The translations under genes were made by a program, and so were the position numbers. Below are positions 33,285-42,204 of a DNA stretch of 64,000 nt, in pieces. How positions within the stretch are numbered: position 1 is the stretch's first letter; each line of letters begins with the position of its first letter. Source of the stretch: Crystallibacter sulfonylureivorans_A. Its GTDB lineage: Bacteria > Actinomycetota > Actinomycetes > Actinomycetales > Micrococcaceae. The stretch lies in contig NZ_JBLKRT010000019.1 of the NCBI RefSeq assembly GCF_047607445.1, forward strand, positions 1-64,000, in the 5' to 3' direction. The notes beneath the pieces were generated by a model. That model was not told the origin of the DNA. It saw only the letters and a program-made list of their open reading frames with translations, and did no database searches.

Positions 33285-34265
33285 TCAGCCGGTGGTGAGC
33301 AGGATCTTGCCGGTGTGGGCGCCCGAATCGAAGTACTCGTGGGCCGCGGCAGCGTCCGCCAGAGCAAAGGTCCGGTGCACCTGTGGCGTGACGTCCCCGG
33401 AGACCACCAGCGGCCACACATGCTCGGCAACCGCGCGCATGATGGCGGCTTTTTCCTCCGTTGGGCGGGCCCGCAGCGTGGTTCCGATGACCGCGCCTCG
33501 TTTGGCCATCAACTGGCCCAGGTTTAGCTCGGCTTTGGCTCCGCCCTGCAGGCCGATCACGACCAGTCGGCCGGAGGTGGCGAGGGCATCCACGTTCCGC
33601 TGCAAGTATTTGGCACCCACTACATCCAGGATGACGTCCGCGCCGCGGCCGCCGGTAGCCTCTTTGATCCGCTCCACGAAGTCTTCCTCGCGGTAGTTGA
33701 TCAGCACCTCGGCACCGAGGCCACGTGCGACGTCGAGCTTTTCCTGACTGCCCGCCGTCACCGCCGGGACGGCTCCGAAAGCATCGACCAACTGGACGGC
33801 CATGGTGCCGATACCGCCGGCCCCGCCGTGGATCAGGACGGTTTCACCGGCCTGCACGCCGGCGGTCATGAACAGATTGGAGAAGACCGTCGCGGCCACT
33901 TCCGGCAGCGCCGCCGCCGTCACCAGGTCCACGCCTTGGGGCACCGGCAGCACCTGGCCCGCAGGGACCGCCACCTGTTCGGCGTACCCTCCCCCGGCCA
34001 GCAGGGCGCACACCTCGTCGCCGACCCGCAGCGCGGTGACTCCGGCACCGACCGCGGACACGCGTCCGGACACCTCCAGGCCGGGAATCTCGGATGCGCC
34101 GGGCGGCGGCGGGTAGACGCCAATGCGCTGCTGGACATCGGCGCGGTTCACCCCGGCCGCTGCCACATCGATGACTACTTCGCCCTCCGCCGGCTGCGGG
34201 GCTTCGGCCTCCCGCAGCCTCAAGACCTCGGGGCCGCCTGCTCCCTCGTAAAAAACCGCTTTCAT
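33285..34265 (-). CDS. NAD(P)H-quinone oxidoreductase, zinc-independent MDR family (PIG3-like)
   Basis: 326 residues. GroES-like N-terminal domain (MKAVFYEGAGGPEVLRL, IPGLEVSGRVSAVGAGV), then a Rossmann domain with TVLIHGGAGGIGTMAVQL. The structural zinc cysteines of alcohol dehydrogenases are missing, as expected for quinone reductases. Likely reduces quinones or reactive enones with NADPH in the cytoplasm. ATG 34265 has AGGGAGG 5 nt upstream. Same strand as cstA but 84 nt upstream and probably independent. Confidence 0.88.
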   Translation of the reverse strand: MKAVFYEGAGGPEVLRLREAEAPQPAEGEVVIDVAAAGVNRADVQQRIGVYPPPPGASEIPGLEVSGRVSAVGAGVTALRVGDEVCALLAGGGYAEQVAVPAGQVLPVPQGVDLVTAAALPEVAATVFSNLFMTAGVQAGETVLIHGGAGGIGTMAVQLVDAFGAVPAVTAGSQEKLDVARGLGAEVLINYREEDFVERIKEATGGRGADVILDVVGAKYLQRNVDALATSGRLVVIGLQGGAKAELNLGQLMAKRGAVIGTTLRARPTEEKAAIMRAVAEHVWPLVVSGDVTPQVHRTFALADAAAAHEYFDSGAHTGKILLTTG

Positions 34266-34355
34266 GCCAGCCTCCCTTCGCCTGCTCCGGACACGGAAAC
34301 CGTGAGCGTACGCGCTTTGCCCGGGTACACCCCTCCGTGTCAGACTACAAGGTGA

Positions 34356-34443
34356 GGAAGGTTGTCCGAGCGGCCGAAGGAGCTGGTCTTGAAAACCAGT
34401 AGGCGGTAACCCCGTCTCATGGGTTCAAATCCCATACCTTCCG
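34356..34443 (+). tRNA. tRNA-Ser (anticodon TGA)
   Basis: Class II tRNA: acceptor GGAAGGT/ACCTTCC, anticodon stem CTGGT/ACCAG with loop CTTGAAA, long variable arm, T-arm ATGGG/CCCAT with TTCAAAT. CCA is not encoded. Confidence 0.95.
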
Positions 34444-34447
34444 CTTC

Positions 34448-34492
34448 AGCAGCAGGTGTCTTGGCCGTCCGGCCCGGGCACCTGCTGCTTTT
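34448..34492 (+). terminator. Terminator of tRNA-Ser(TGA)
   Basis: AGCAGCAGGTG (34448-34458) pairs with CACCTGCTGCT (34479-34489), then TTT. The 3' arm is repeated downstream. Confidence 0.8.
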
Positions 34493-34576
34493 CCACGGGG
34501 GAAGGCGGCGGCACCTGCTGCTTTTCCACGGCAGAAGGCGGCTGCACCGAGGCGAGAAGGCGGCGGCACCGGGGCG
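34478..34576. repeat. Tandem repeat, 33-bp units, duplicating the terminator arm
   Basis: Units begin GCACCTGCTGCTTTTCCACG at 34478 and 34511 (33-bp period). A shortened third copy begins GCACCG at 34544 and a fourth fragment at 34566. Confidence 0.8.
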
Positions 34577-34665
34577 TCCGGCCGGAGTGAAGCATTCTGC
34601 CTCCTCCGCGCCGCCGGTATAACCTCGGCTAGGAGCCGTTGCATCAAAGCCCCGAGGAGAACCCC

Positions 34666-35166
34666 GTGCCCAGCCAGTCCGCACCCGTCCGCCGCCCACT
34701 CACGGCGTCCGCCGTCGTCGTCCTCTTGGCAGCGCTGAGCGGTTGCGGGTTGGGCGGCCCGCAGGAACCGCCGCGGGATGAATCCGGAGCCGTCACCGAA
34801 GCCGCTTCCGCCGGCGCCTACGCCATCAAGGTGGGCGACTGCCTGAACAACCCGCGTGCCGAGCGCCTCACCGAGGTGGAGTTCGTGCCGTGCGATCAGC
34901 CCCACGAACTGGAGGCGTTCGCGTCCAGCAACCTGCCGGACGGAGACTATCCCGGCGACGAGGTAGTGGCGGCCAAGGCCGAAGAATTCTGCGTGGCCGA
35001 GTTCAAGGCTTTCGCCGGCGTTCCCTACGACGACTCCGAGCTGGAGTTGATCCACCTGAACCCCACCGAGGAAAGCTGGAGCGGCGAGCAGGACCGGGAA
35101 CTGCTCTGCCTGGTGGGCGACAAGGATGAGCCGACCACCGGCACGCTCAAGGACAGCCGCCGCTGA
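34666..35166 (+). CDS. Septum-formation-family lipoprotein
   Basis: 166 residues from GTG 34666 with GAGGAG upstream. Signal peptide with lipobox LAALSGC, Cys near residue 28. The mature domain resembles the actinobacterial septum formation family: YAIKVGDCLNN, FVPCDQPHELEAFA, EEFCVAEFKAFAGVPYDD and ELLCLVGDKDEP, with four conserved Cys likely forming two disulfides. Exact function unknown. Monocistronic between tRNA-Ser and the secreted nuclease. Confidence 0.85.
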   Translation: MPSQSAPVRRPLTASAVVVLLAALSGCGLGGPQEPPRDESGAVTEAASAGAYAIKVGDCLNNPRAERLTEVEFVPCDQPHELEAFASSNLPDGDYPGDEVVAAKAEEFCVAEFKAFAGVPYDDSELELIHLNPTEESWSGEQDRELLCLVGDKDEPTTGTLKDSRR

Positions 35167-35445
35167 GCCGAGTCCCGGCGGCCGGCCGGATGTCGCCCGC
35201 CGGAAGCCTCTAAACCGAGTCTGGCTCTTTCAACGGGTTCAGCCCTTTCTGTCAAGACTTGGCGAACGTTTCACCCTCTTTGAAGCTGTTCTTTCATAGA
35301 AGTATTCCGCTACATCTGGCCCTCGGGTAACCTCCCGTTCATCCCAGCCAGCTGAACTGGGGAGCGGTGCTTGCACCGTGCAGCCGTGCCGCAGCCGTTC
35401 CCTGGGTGCGCGGATCATCACTTCCACCTTGAGAGATAGGGCCAA

Positions 35446-38400
35446 ATGGCTACTTCATCACCGAAGACCGCGCTGGCTGCGGTCCTGACGGCAGGCCTGG
35501 TAGCGGCGCCATTCGCGGCGTTACCCGCGCATGCGGCCGATCCGGTCGAACTCAACCTGCTGAGCATCAACGACTTCCACGGACGGATCGACGCGAACAC
35601 GGTCAAGTTCGCCGGCACCGTGGAACAGCTTCGGGTGCAGAACCCGGAGGGAACAGTGTTCACCTCGGCCGGAGACAACATTGGGGCCTCGGTCTTCGCG
35701 TCTTCCACGCTGCAGGACCAGCCGACCATCGATGTGCTCAACGCCCTCGAACTGGCGACGACGGCGGTGGGCAACCACGAGTTCGACCGCGGTTTCGAGG
35801 ACCTGACGGACCGTGTGGCCCCCGCGTCCAAGTACCGCCAGCTGGGCGCCAACGTGTACCGGGCCGGTACTACCGAACCGGCCCTGCCCGAGTACGAACT
35901 GGTCCCGGTCAACGGTGTGACCGTCGGCGTGGTCGGCGTGGTCACCGAGGAGACCGCCTCGCTGGTGTCCCCGGGCGGGATCGCCGACGTGGAGTTCGGC
36001 GACCCGGTGGACGCCGTCAACCGGGTGGCGGCCGAGCTGACCGACGGCACCGGCGACGAAGCCGACGTCATCATGGCCTCCTACCACGAAGGCGCGAACA
36101 CGAACACGGATCTGGCCGGCGCGATGGCTGCGAGCGCGGTGTTCAGCCGGATCGTGAACGAGACCAGTGCTGATGTGGACGTCATTTTCAACGGCCACAC
36201 CCACCAGGCCTACAGCTTCGACGCCCCGGTTCCGGGTGCGGACGACAAAACGCGGCCAGTGGTGCAGACCGGTTCCTACGGCGCGAACATCGGCCAGGTG
36301 CAGCTGAGCTACGACGCCGCGACCGACGAGGTGCTGGCGCACACCGCCGCCGTCGTCCCCCGCACCGGCACCGCCGACGGCGAGCTGGTATCCGCTTATC
36401 CGCGGGTGGCCGAAGTGTCCTCGATTGTCCAGGCCGCACTGGAAAACGCCGAGGAAGTCGGCGCCCAGCCGGTCGGCTCGGTGACCGGCGACATCACCAC
36501 CGCTTTCCTGCCCGACGGTCCGGACGCGGATACGGAGCCGGACCGCGACGACCGCGGCTCTGAGTCGACGCTGGGCAATCTGGTGGCCGATTCGCTGCTG
36601 GCTTCCCTCGCCTCCGCCGACCGCGGCGGCGCAGAGATCGGTGTGGTGAACCCTGGCGGGCTGCGCAACGAGCTCTACTACGCGCCGGACGGCACGGTCA
36701 CCTACGCCGAGGCCAACGGAGTACTGCCCTTCCTGAACAACCTGTGGACCACCACGCTGACCGGCGCCCAGGTGAAGACCATGCTGGAGCAGCAATGGCA
36801 GCGCACCGCCGCCGGTGAGGTGCCCAGCCGCGCCTACCTGCAGCTGGGCCTCAGCAAGAACGTCAACTACACCTACGACCCGGCACTGCCCGAAGGTGAG
36901 CGCATCACCGGCGTCTGGGTCAACGGCGAACCGCTGGACCCGGAGCGCGGCTACCGGGTGGGCACCTTCAGCTTCCTGGCCCAGGGCGGCGACAACTTCC
37001 ATGTCTTCACCGAAGGCACGGACACCCGCGACTCGGGCCTGGTGGACCGCGACGCTTGGATCGCCTACATCCAGGACAACAGCCCGCTCTCGCCGGACTT
37101 CGCCCGTCGCACCGTGCAGGTGGCCGGGGCACCGGAATCAGTCAGCCCGGGCCAGCAGGTCAGCGTGCAGCTAACCAAACTGGATCTGACCTCGCTGGGC
37201 GCCCCGGTGAACATGGAAGTGGCGCTGTCCTACGTTGACGCGGCCGGCACCAGCACGGAACTGGGCAGCTTCCCGGTGGCCGACGGCGGTGCCTCCATCG
37301 AGTTCACCGCGCCTGCCGCGCTGGACGGCGGCCGCTTCGAACTCAAGGCCACCCCCTCCGGGACCACCGTCCGGCTGCCGTCCGCCACCAAGGCCGGTGG
37401 CAGCAGCGGCGACCATGTGGTGATCAACGAGGCCTACCTCTCCGGCGGCAGCGCCGGAGCCGCCTTCCAGAACAAGTTCATCGAGCTGTACAACCCCACC
37501 GACGCGGAGGTCAGCTTGGACGGCTGGTCGCTGCAGTACCGCTCGGCAGGCGGGACCGGAAACCCCACCGGTGTGGCAGCACTGTCCGGCAGCATTGAGG
37601 CCGGCGGCTACTACCTGGTGCAGGCAAACTCCAACGGCGGCAGCGGCGAAAAGCTGCCGGAACCGGATCTGGTGACCACCTTGTCGCCGTCCGGAACCAA
37701 CGGCACCCTGCTGCTGGCCAACCAGGCCGGCGCGGTGGCGGATCTGGGCACCGGTTCGGTGGTCGACCGCAGCAATGTGGTGGACCTGCTGGGCTACGGC
37801 ACCTCGAACACGTTCGAGACCGAAGCGGCCCAGTCGCCGAGGAGCAACACGGATGTCCGGTCGATGAACCGCGCCGACGGGACCGACACCAACAACAACG
37901 CGGCGGACTTCAGCCTCAGTGAAGACATCTCCCCGCAGGGTTCCGGCGAGGACAACGGCGGCGGTGATCCCGAGCCGGCAGCAGCGACGATCGCTGAAAT
38001 CCAGGGCACCGGCACGGAGAGCCCGCTGGCTGGCAAGACCGTGACCACCCGCGGCGTGGTGACTGCGGCCTACGCCACCGGCGGTTTCGACGGCTACTAC
38101 CTGCAGACCGAAGGCACCGGCGGCGACACCAACACCACCGACCGGACCGCCTCGGACGCCGTGTTCGTCTACTCCCCCGAGACCGTCGGTGACGTGGAAA
38201 CCGGCGACTTCGTGGAGGTCACCGGCAAGGTCAGCGAGTTCCACGGCCTGACCGAGATCACCGTCGGCACCGAGGGACTGACCGTCCTGACGGAAGCCGC
38301 GGAAGCGCCGAAGGCAGCAACCATCGGCTGGCCGGCCACGGAGGCGGAGCGCGAGCAGTTCGAGGGCATGCTGCTCAGCCCGCAGGGCGGCTTCACCGTC

Positions 38401-39855
38401 ACCGACAACTTCTCCCTGAACCAGTACGGCGAGATCGGCCTTGCCGCCGGAGACGCCGCGCTGGTGCAACCCACCTCCGTCGGAGCCTACGGCTCGGACG
38501 AGTTCTGGGCAGAAACGGAGAAGAACGCCGCTTTGGCCGTCACGCTGGACGACGGCTCGAGCGTCAACTACCTGGGCGCGGATGCCAACAAGGACATCCC
38601 GCTGCCCTACCTGTCCACCGAAAATCCGGTGCGGGTGGGCTCCCCAGCCACGTTCGACACCAACGTGGTGCTGGACTACCGTTTCGATCTCTGGCGCTTC
38701 CAGCCGCTGGGCCACCTGACGGTGGACAACGCGGAAAGCGTCCAGCCGGCGTCGTTCCAGAACACCCGCACCGATGCTCCGGAGCAGGTGGACGGGGTAA
38801 AACTGGCCTCGTTCAACGTGCTGAACTATTTCAGCACCACCGGTGACCAGGTGGCGGGGTGCGGTGCGTTCACGGACCGCGACGGCAACCCGATCACGGC
38901 CCGCAACTGCGATGCCCGCGGCGCCTGGGACGCGGAGAACCTGGAACGCCAGCAGGCCAAGATCGTTGCGGCCATCAACGCTCTGGACGCGGACATTGTT
39001 GCACTGGAGGAAATTGAGAACTCCGCCCAGTTCGGCAAGGACCGCGACGCTGCCCTGGCCGCACTGACCAAGGCCCTGAACGCGGATCTGGGCGACACCC
39101 GCCACAACGGCAAACATTCCGGCAAGGGGCCGCAGCACGGCGGCTGGGACTACGTCCGGTCTCCGGAGGAACTGCCGGCCTTGGCGGACGAAGACTTCAT
39201 CCGCACGGCCTTCATCTACAAGAAGGACGAGGTGAAGACGGTCCAGGAGTCGGTGATTCACAACGACACCGAAGCCTTCGCCAACGCGCGCAAGCCGCTG
39301 GCCCAGGCGTTCAAGGCCAAGAACGGCCCGTCGGATACCTTCGTGGTGATCGCCAACCACTTCAAGTCCAAGGGCTCCGGCCCGAGTTCGGGCGAGAATG
39401 CCGACCACGGCCAGGGCGCCTGGAATGCAGCCCGCACCGCACAGGCGCATTCGCTGGTGGGCTTCGCGAAGCAGATGCAGGAGAAGTTCCGTACGGACAA
39501 GGTGTTGCTGACCGGCGACTTCAACTCCTACGCACAGGAGGACCCGATCAAGGTCCTCACCGAGGCCGGGTACGTGGACCAGGGCGCCAAGACCGGTGAG
39601 CACAGCTACAGCTTCGACGGCATGGTTGGCTCGTTGGATTACATCTTCGCCTCGCCCGCAGCGGACGCGAAGGTCAAGGGCGCCGATATCTGGAACATCA
39701 ACTCGGTGGAATCGATCGCGCTGGAATACAGCCGGTACAACTACAACGCCACCAATTTCTACGCTCCGGATCCCTACCGGGCCAGTGACCACGATCCGAT
39801 CATCGTGGGCCTGGACATGGACAAGGATCGCGGCAACGGCGGCGGTAAGCGCTAG
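35446..39855 (+). CDS. Secreted 5'-nucleotidase / lamin-tail / ExeM-type nuclease fusion
   Basis: 1469 residues. Sec signal peptide, cleavage after AHA near residue 28. Residues 35-330 form a metallophosphatase of the UshA type (LSINDFHGRID, SAGDNIGAS, VGNHEFDRG, FNGHTHQAY); 340-540 its C-terminal specificity domain (VVNPGGLRNELYY). Residues 655-780 are a lamin-tail domain (VVINEAYLSGGSAGAAFQNK). Residues 850-1100 match the OB-like region of ExeM/NucH nucleases. Residues 1120-1465 form the endonuclease/phosphatase domain (ASFNVLNYFS, VALEEIENS, LLTGDFNSY, SDHDPIIVG). It could degrade extracellular DNA and dephosphorylate the nucleotides in one protein. No LPXTG anchor, so probably released. 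Confidence 0.93.
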   Translation: MATSSPKTALAAVLTAGLVAAPFAALPAHAADPVELNLLSINDFHGRIDANTVKFAGTVEQLRVQNPEGTVFTSAGDNIGASVFASSTLQDQPTIDVLNALELATTAVGNHEFDRGFEDLTDRVAPASKYRQLGANVYRAGTTEPALPEYELVPVNGVTVGVVGVVTEETASLVSPGGIADVEFGDPVDAVNRVAAELTDGTGDEADVIMASYHEGANTNTDLAGAMAASAVFSRIVNETSADVDVIFNGHTHQAYSFDAPVPGADDKTRPVVQTGSYGANIGQVQLSYDAATDEVLAHTAAVVPRTGTADGELVSAYPRVAEVSSIVQAALENAEEVGAQPVGSVTGDITTAFLPDGPDADTEPDRDDRGSESTLGNLVADSLLASLASADRGGAEIGVVNPGGLRNELYYAPDGTVTYAEANGVLPFLNNLWTTTLTGAQVKTMLEQQWQRTAAGEVPSRAYLQLGLSKNVNYTYDPALPEGERITGVWVNGEPLDPERGYRVGTFSFLAQGGDNFHVFTEGTDTRDSGLVDRDAWIAYIQDNSPLSPDFARRTVQVAGAPESVSPGQQVSVQLTKLDLTSLGAPVNMEVALSYVDAAGTSTELGSFPVADGGASIEFTAPAALDGGRFELKATPSGTTVRLPSATKAGGSSGDHVVINEAYLSGGSAGAAFQNKFIELYNPTDAEVSLDGWSLQYRSAGGTGNPTGVAALSGSIEAGGYYLVQANSNGGSGEKLPEPDLVTTLSPSGTNGTLLLANQAGAVADLGTGSVVDRSNVVDLLGYGTSNTFETEAAQSPRSNTDVRSMNRADGTDTNNNAADFSLSEDISPQGSGEDNGGGDPEPAAATIAEIQGTGTESPLAGKTVTTRGVVTAAYATGGFDGYYLQTEGTGGDTNTTDRTASDAVFVYSPETVGDVETGDFVEVTGKVSEFHGLTEITVGTEGLTVLTEAAEAPKAATIGWPATEAEREQFEGMLLSPQGGFTVTDNFSLNQYGEIGLAAGDAALVQPTSVGAYGSDEFWAETEKNAALAVTLDDGSSVNYLGADANKDIPLPYLSTENPVRVGSPATFDTNVVLDYRFDLWRFQPLGHLTVDNAESVQPASFQNTRTDAPEQVDGVKLASFNVLNYFSTTGDQVAGCGAFTDRDGNPITARNCDARGAWDAENLERQQAKIVAAINALDADIVALEEIENSAQFGKDRDAALAALTKALNADLGDTRHNGKHSGKGPQHGGWDYVRSPEELPALADEDFIRTAFIYKKDEVKTVQESVIHNDTEAFANARKPLAQAFKAKNGPSDTFVVIANHFKSKGSGPSSGENADHGQGAWNAARTAQAHSLVGFAKQMQEKFRTDKVLLTGDFNSYAQEDPIKVLTEAGYVDQGAKTGEHSYSFDGMVGSLDYIFASPAADAKVKGADIWNINSVESIALEYSRYNYNATNFYAPDPYRASDHDPIIVGLDMDKDRGNGGGKR

Positions 39856-39867
39856 CCAGCTCGGCGA

Positions 39868-39918
39868 CGAACGGGCCCTCCCCACGCTGAACTTCTCAGT
39901 GTGGGGAGGGCCCGTTCG
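39868..39918. terminator. Hairpin between the nuclease and the FAD/NAD(P) gene
   Basis: CGAACGGGCCCTCCCCAC (39868-39885) pairs perfectly with 39901-39918 around a 15-nt loop. Confidence 0.75.
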
Positions 39919-39932
39919 TTCGCTCCGCTGCC

Positions 39933-39988
39933 GGCGTCAGCCGGCTTGGCTCGTGCTGCTGGCGTCAGCCGGCTTGGCTCTTGCTGCC
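39933..39988. repeat. 28-bp tandem duplication at the 3' end of the FAD/NAD(P) gene
   Basis: Unit GGCGTCAGCCGGCTTGGCTC plus 8 nt at 39933-39960 is repeated at 39961-39988 with two changes. The second copy encodes the last residues and stop. Confidence 0.85.
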
Positions 39989-41971
39989 GACGACGACGGC
40001 GGTGCCCGCCTGCGCGGCGCCCGCCAGGCTTCTGTGGTCCGCGGCGTCCAGGACGGCACGGGCTATCCGGTCGGCATCCTGCAACGTCCGGCCGCCGGTC
40101 TCGCCGGAAGCCCCGGCTTCGGCGGCTACCGAGGTGCCCCACTGCACCGCGGACAGTTGCAACCCGATGACGTACAGGTCCTGCACCGGCTGCCCGTTCC
40201 GGTCCAGCGGACGGTACGGCGGCTGCGTGACATCCAGCCCGGAGCCGGTCACCGGCGCTCCGTTCGGCCCGATCATCAGCTTGGGCCGGGCCAGGCCGTC
40301 CTCGAACATCCGGCGCAGCAGCGGCGACCGGCTATGGGCCACCCGGTTGGCCGGCATCATCGCCTCCACCAGGTATGCGGCGCTGTAATCGGCGCCGTCG
40401 ACCCATGGCGAAGTGACCCGGAAGCGACCGGTCTCCGGATCCACTTGGTAGACCGGCTCGGGGCCCGCAAACTGCACAACGCCGGCCCGCGCCAGGGCAG
40501 CCAACTGCTCGATGCGCAGCACCGGCGGCCCGCTGGCCAGTCCCTCGACCAGCGGTTCGAACCAGCCGCGCAGCTCGGCCAGCCATGATTCTTCGGTGAT
40601 GCCGCCGTCGGCCACGATCTTCTTGAGCAGCGAGCGGCCGGCGTTCAGGGCCCCAACCGCCATCTTGAGCGGATCATCGGTACCTCGCGCCGAGCTCTCC
40701 GCGTCCGCGTCCAGATAGTCCAGCACCGCCTGCTGGTACTCGGCCGCGGACCCAAACTTCCGCCCGCTGAAGGGTTTGGCCAGGGCCTCTACGTCCAGCA
40801 ACTTGTCTTCGCTGACCCGCTCGGCCAGGTAGCTCCGGACCCGTGTCAGCAGCGTGCGGTTTCCTGGCTCCCATTTCTCCGCCAGCAGGTGGTCCAGCCC
40901 GGCCAGCAGTTCCTGCGGTGGCACCTTGAGGCATTCCGGTTGTACCCGCGCCAGGGTGGAGTAATAGGTCCAATAGACGTCGCGGTGCAGCATGGGCCAC
41001 AGATCGTGGTCGAAGCCCGGCTGCACGCCGGCTTCGGCGAACAGGCGGGCCGTGTGTGTGGTGAAGTGCTGCAGCTGCACGCCGGCCGGAATGTAGCTGT
41101 TGATGCTGGCCTTGGCCCGGTAGGGGGTGCCGCGCCGGGATCCGGCCACCAGCCGCGGTTCTTTCCCCGACGGAATGTAAGTCAGCGGCTGGCTGTCCGT
41201 CGCGGGCAGGAACCGTCCGCCGCGGCCTTCGGTCACTTGGACCATCAGGTCGAAAAAGTTCAGGCCCATTCCGCGAACCAGCACCGTGCGCCCGGGCGGA
41301 AGCCGGCCCCAGTCCACATCGGCCGGCACATTCGGCGGCAGATAGTTCAGCCCATGCCGCGCGGCCGCATCCTGGAGCTGCTGCTGCTCCGGGTTCAGCG
41401 CTGCCGGCACATGGCCCAGGGCCAGCACCACCGCGTCGGCCGGCAGGGTGGTGCCGTCGTCCAATTGCAGCTGCCACCTGCCGTCGTGCCGTGCCAGATC
41501 GGTGGCTTCCGCCGCATGAACGGTCAGCGAGGCATCCGCACCGGTCCGGGCGGCCAGGTGCGCAAAGGTCCATGCCAGGTAGCGGCCGTACAGCGCGCGG
41601 CTGGGAAAATCGGCGGGCCCCAGCGCTGCCGCCTCCTCCGCGTCGGCCGGCGGCACATCGGGAATGTTGCCGTCCGCCACGGCGGTGCGCCAGGCTTCGA
41701 AGGTCATCCCGGCCACCGGTTCGGGTCCCACCAGCTCTGTCCCGGGCGCCGGTACCACCGTGGGGAACAGGCACGGCGTGTTCATCAGGAACAGCCGTGA
41801 TTGGTTCGGCTGCCAGACATGGCCCGGGCCGGGCGGGAACGGGTCCACCAGATGGATCCGCAGCCGGGCCCCGCCGCGTGCCTGCTGGTTGGACAATATT
41901 CGTTCCAACACAGAGGTGCCCCGCGGGCCAGCGCCCACGATGGCCACACGATAGATACCCGGATTGTCCAT
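39965..41971 (-). CDS. FAD/NAD(P)-binding protein (COG4529-like)
   Basis: 668 residues. N-terminal dinucleotide motif IYRVAIVGAGPRGTSVLERIL and HLVDPFPPGPGHVW suggest FAD binding; a second cluster VVLALGHVPAALNPEQQQL and RTVLVRGMGLNFFDLMVQV suggests NAD(P). The family resembles hydroxyacylglutathione/FAD-NAD(P) binding proteins without known reaction. ATG 41971 lies 7 nt after TAGGCT on the minus strand and looks leaderless. Divergent from the prolyl oligopeptidase. A 28-bp tandem duplication covers its C-terminal codons. Confidence 0.82.
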   Translation of the reverse strand: MDNPGIYRVAIVGAGPRGTSVLERILSNQQARGGARLRIHLVDPFPPGPGHVWQPNQSRLFLMNTPCLFPTVVPAPGTELVGPEPVAGMTFEAWRTAVADGNIPDVPPADAEEAAALGPADFPSRALYGRYLAWTFAHLAARTGADASLTVHAAEATDLARHDGRWQLQLDDGTTLPADAVVLALGHVPAALNPEQQQLQDAAARHGLNYLPPNVPADVDWGRLPPGRTVLVRGMGLNFFDLMVQVTEGRGGRFLPATDSQPLTYIPSGKEPRLVAGSRRGTPYRAKASINSYIPAGVQLQHFTTHTARLFAEAGVQPGFDHDLWPMLHRDVYWTYYSTLARVQPECLKVPPQELLAGLDHLLAEKWEPGNRTLLTRVRSYLAERVSEDKLLDVEALAKPFSGRKFGSAAEYQQAVLDYLDADAESSARGTDDPLKMAVGALNAGRSLLKKIVADGGITEESWLAELRGWFEPLVEGLASGPPVLRIEQLAALARAGVVQFAGPEPVYQVDPETGRFRVTSPWVDGADYSAAYLVEAMMPANRVAHSRSPLLRRMFEDGLARPKLMIGPNGAPVTGSGLDVTQPPYRPLDRNGQPVQDLYVIGLQLSAVQWGTSVAAEAGASGETGGRTLQDADRIARAVLDAADHRSLAGAAQAGTAVVVGSKSQAG

Positions 41972-41978
41972 GCTTTCT

Positions 41979-41984
41979 AGCCTA
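41979..41984 (-). promoter_or_regulatory. Putative -10 box of the FAD/NAD(P) gene
   Basis: TAGGCT on the minus strand, 7 nt before ATG 41971. Confidence 0.5.
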
Positions 41985-42192
41985 CGGGCTGCCGCCCGGA
42001 CGCCCGGACGGCGAGTCGACGGCCGACCTGCTCACTTGTACAGCGGGCGCCACATTCGTCACGGAAGGGCCAGTGGTCCTCATGATTGATCCGAGTGGCC
42101 CCGGTGTTCCCGGGCCAGCGGACGGAAGCAGCGCCAGCTTTGCTTACTGGTGGGAGGACAATGTGGCGCATCCTGTCCGCCAGCAGGATGCC

Positions 42193-42198
42193 TAGGAT
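42193..42198 (+). promoter_or_regulatory. Putative -10 box of the prolyl oligopeptidase gene
   Basis: TAGGAT followed by 6 nt and ATG 42205; no clear Shine-Dalgarno. Confidence 0.55.
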
Positions 42199-42204
42199 GG
42201 GTGC

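Noticed and set aside
35231..35280. Possible PHO box upstream of the secreted nuclease (GTTCAGCC at 35237 and GTTTCACC at 35268)
   Set aside because: The spacing is not on an 11-bp register and only one unit is close to consensus.
42082..42195. A 37-codon open frame (MIDPSGPGVPGPADG...) upstream of the prolyl oligopeptidase
   Set aside because: No ribosome site at proper distance, overlaps the putative -10 of the next gene, and no recognisable similarity; may be real but unsupported.
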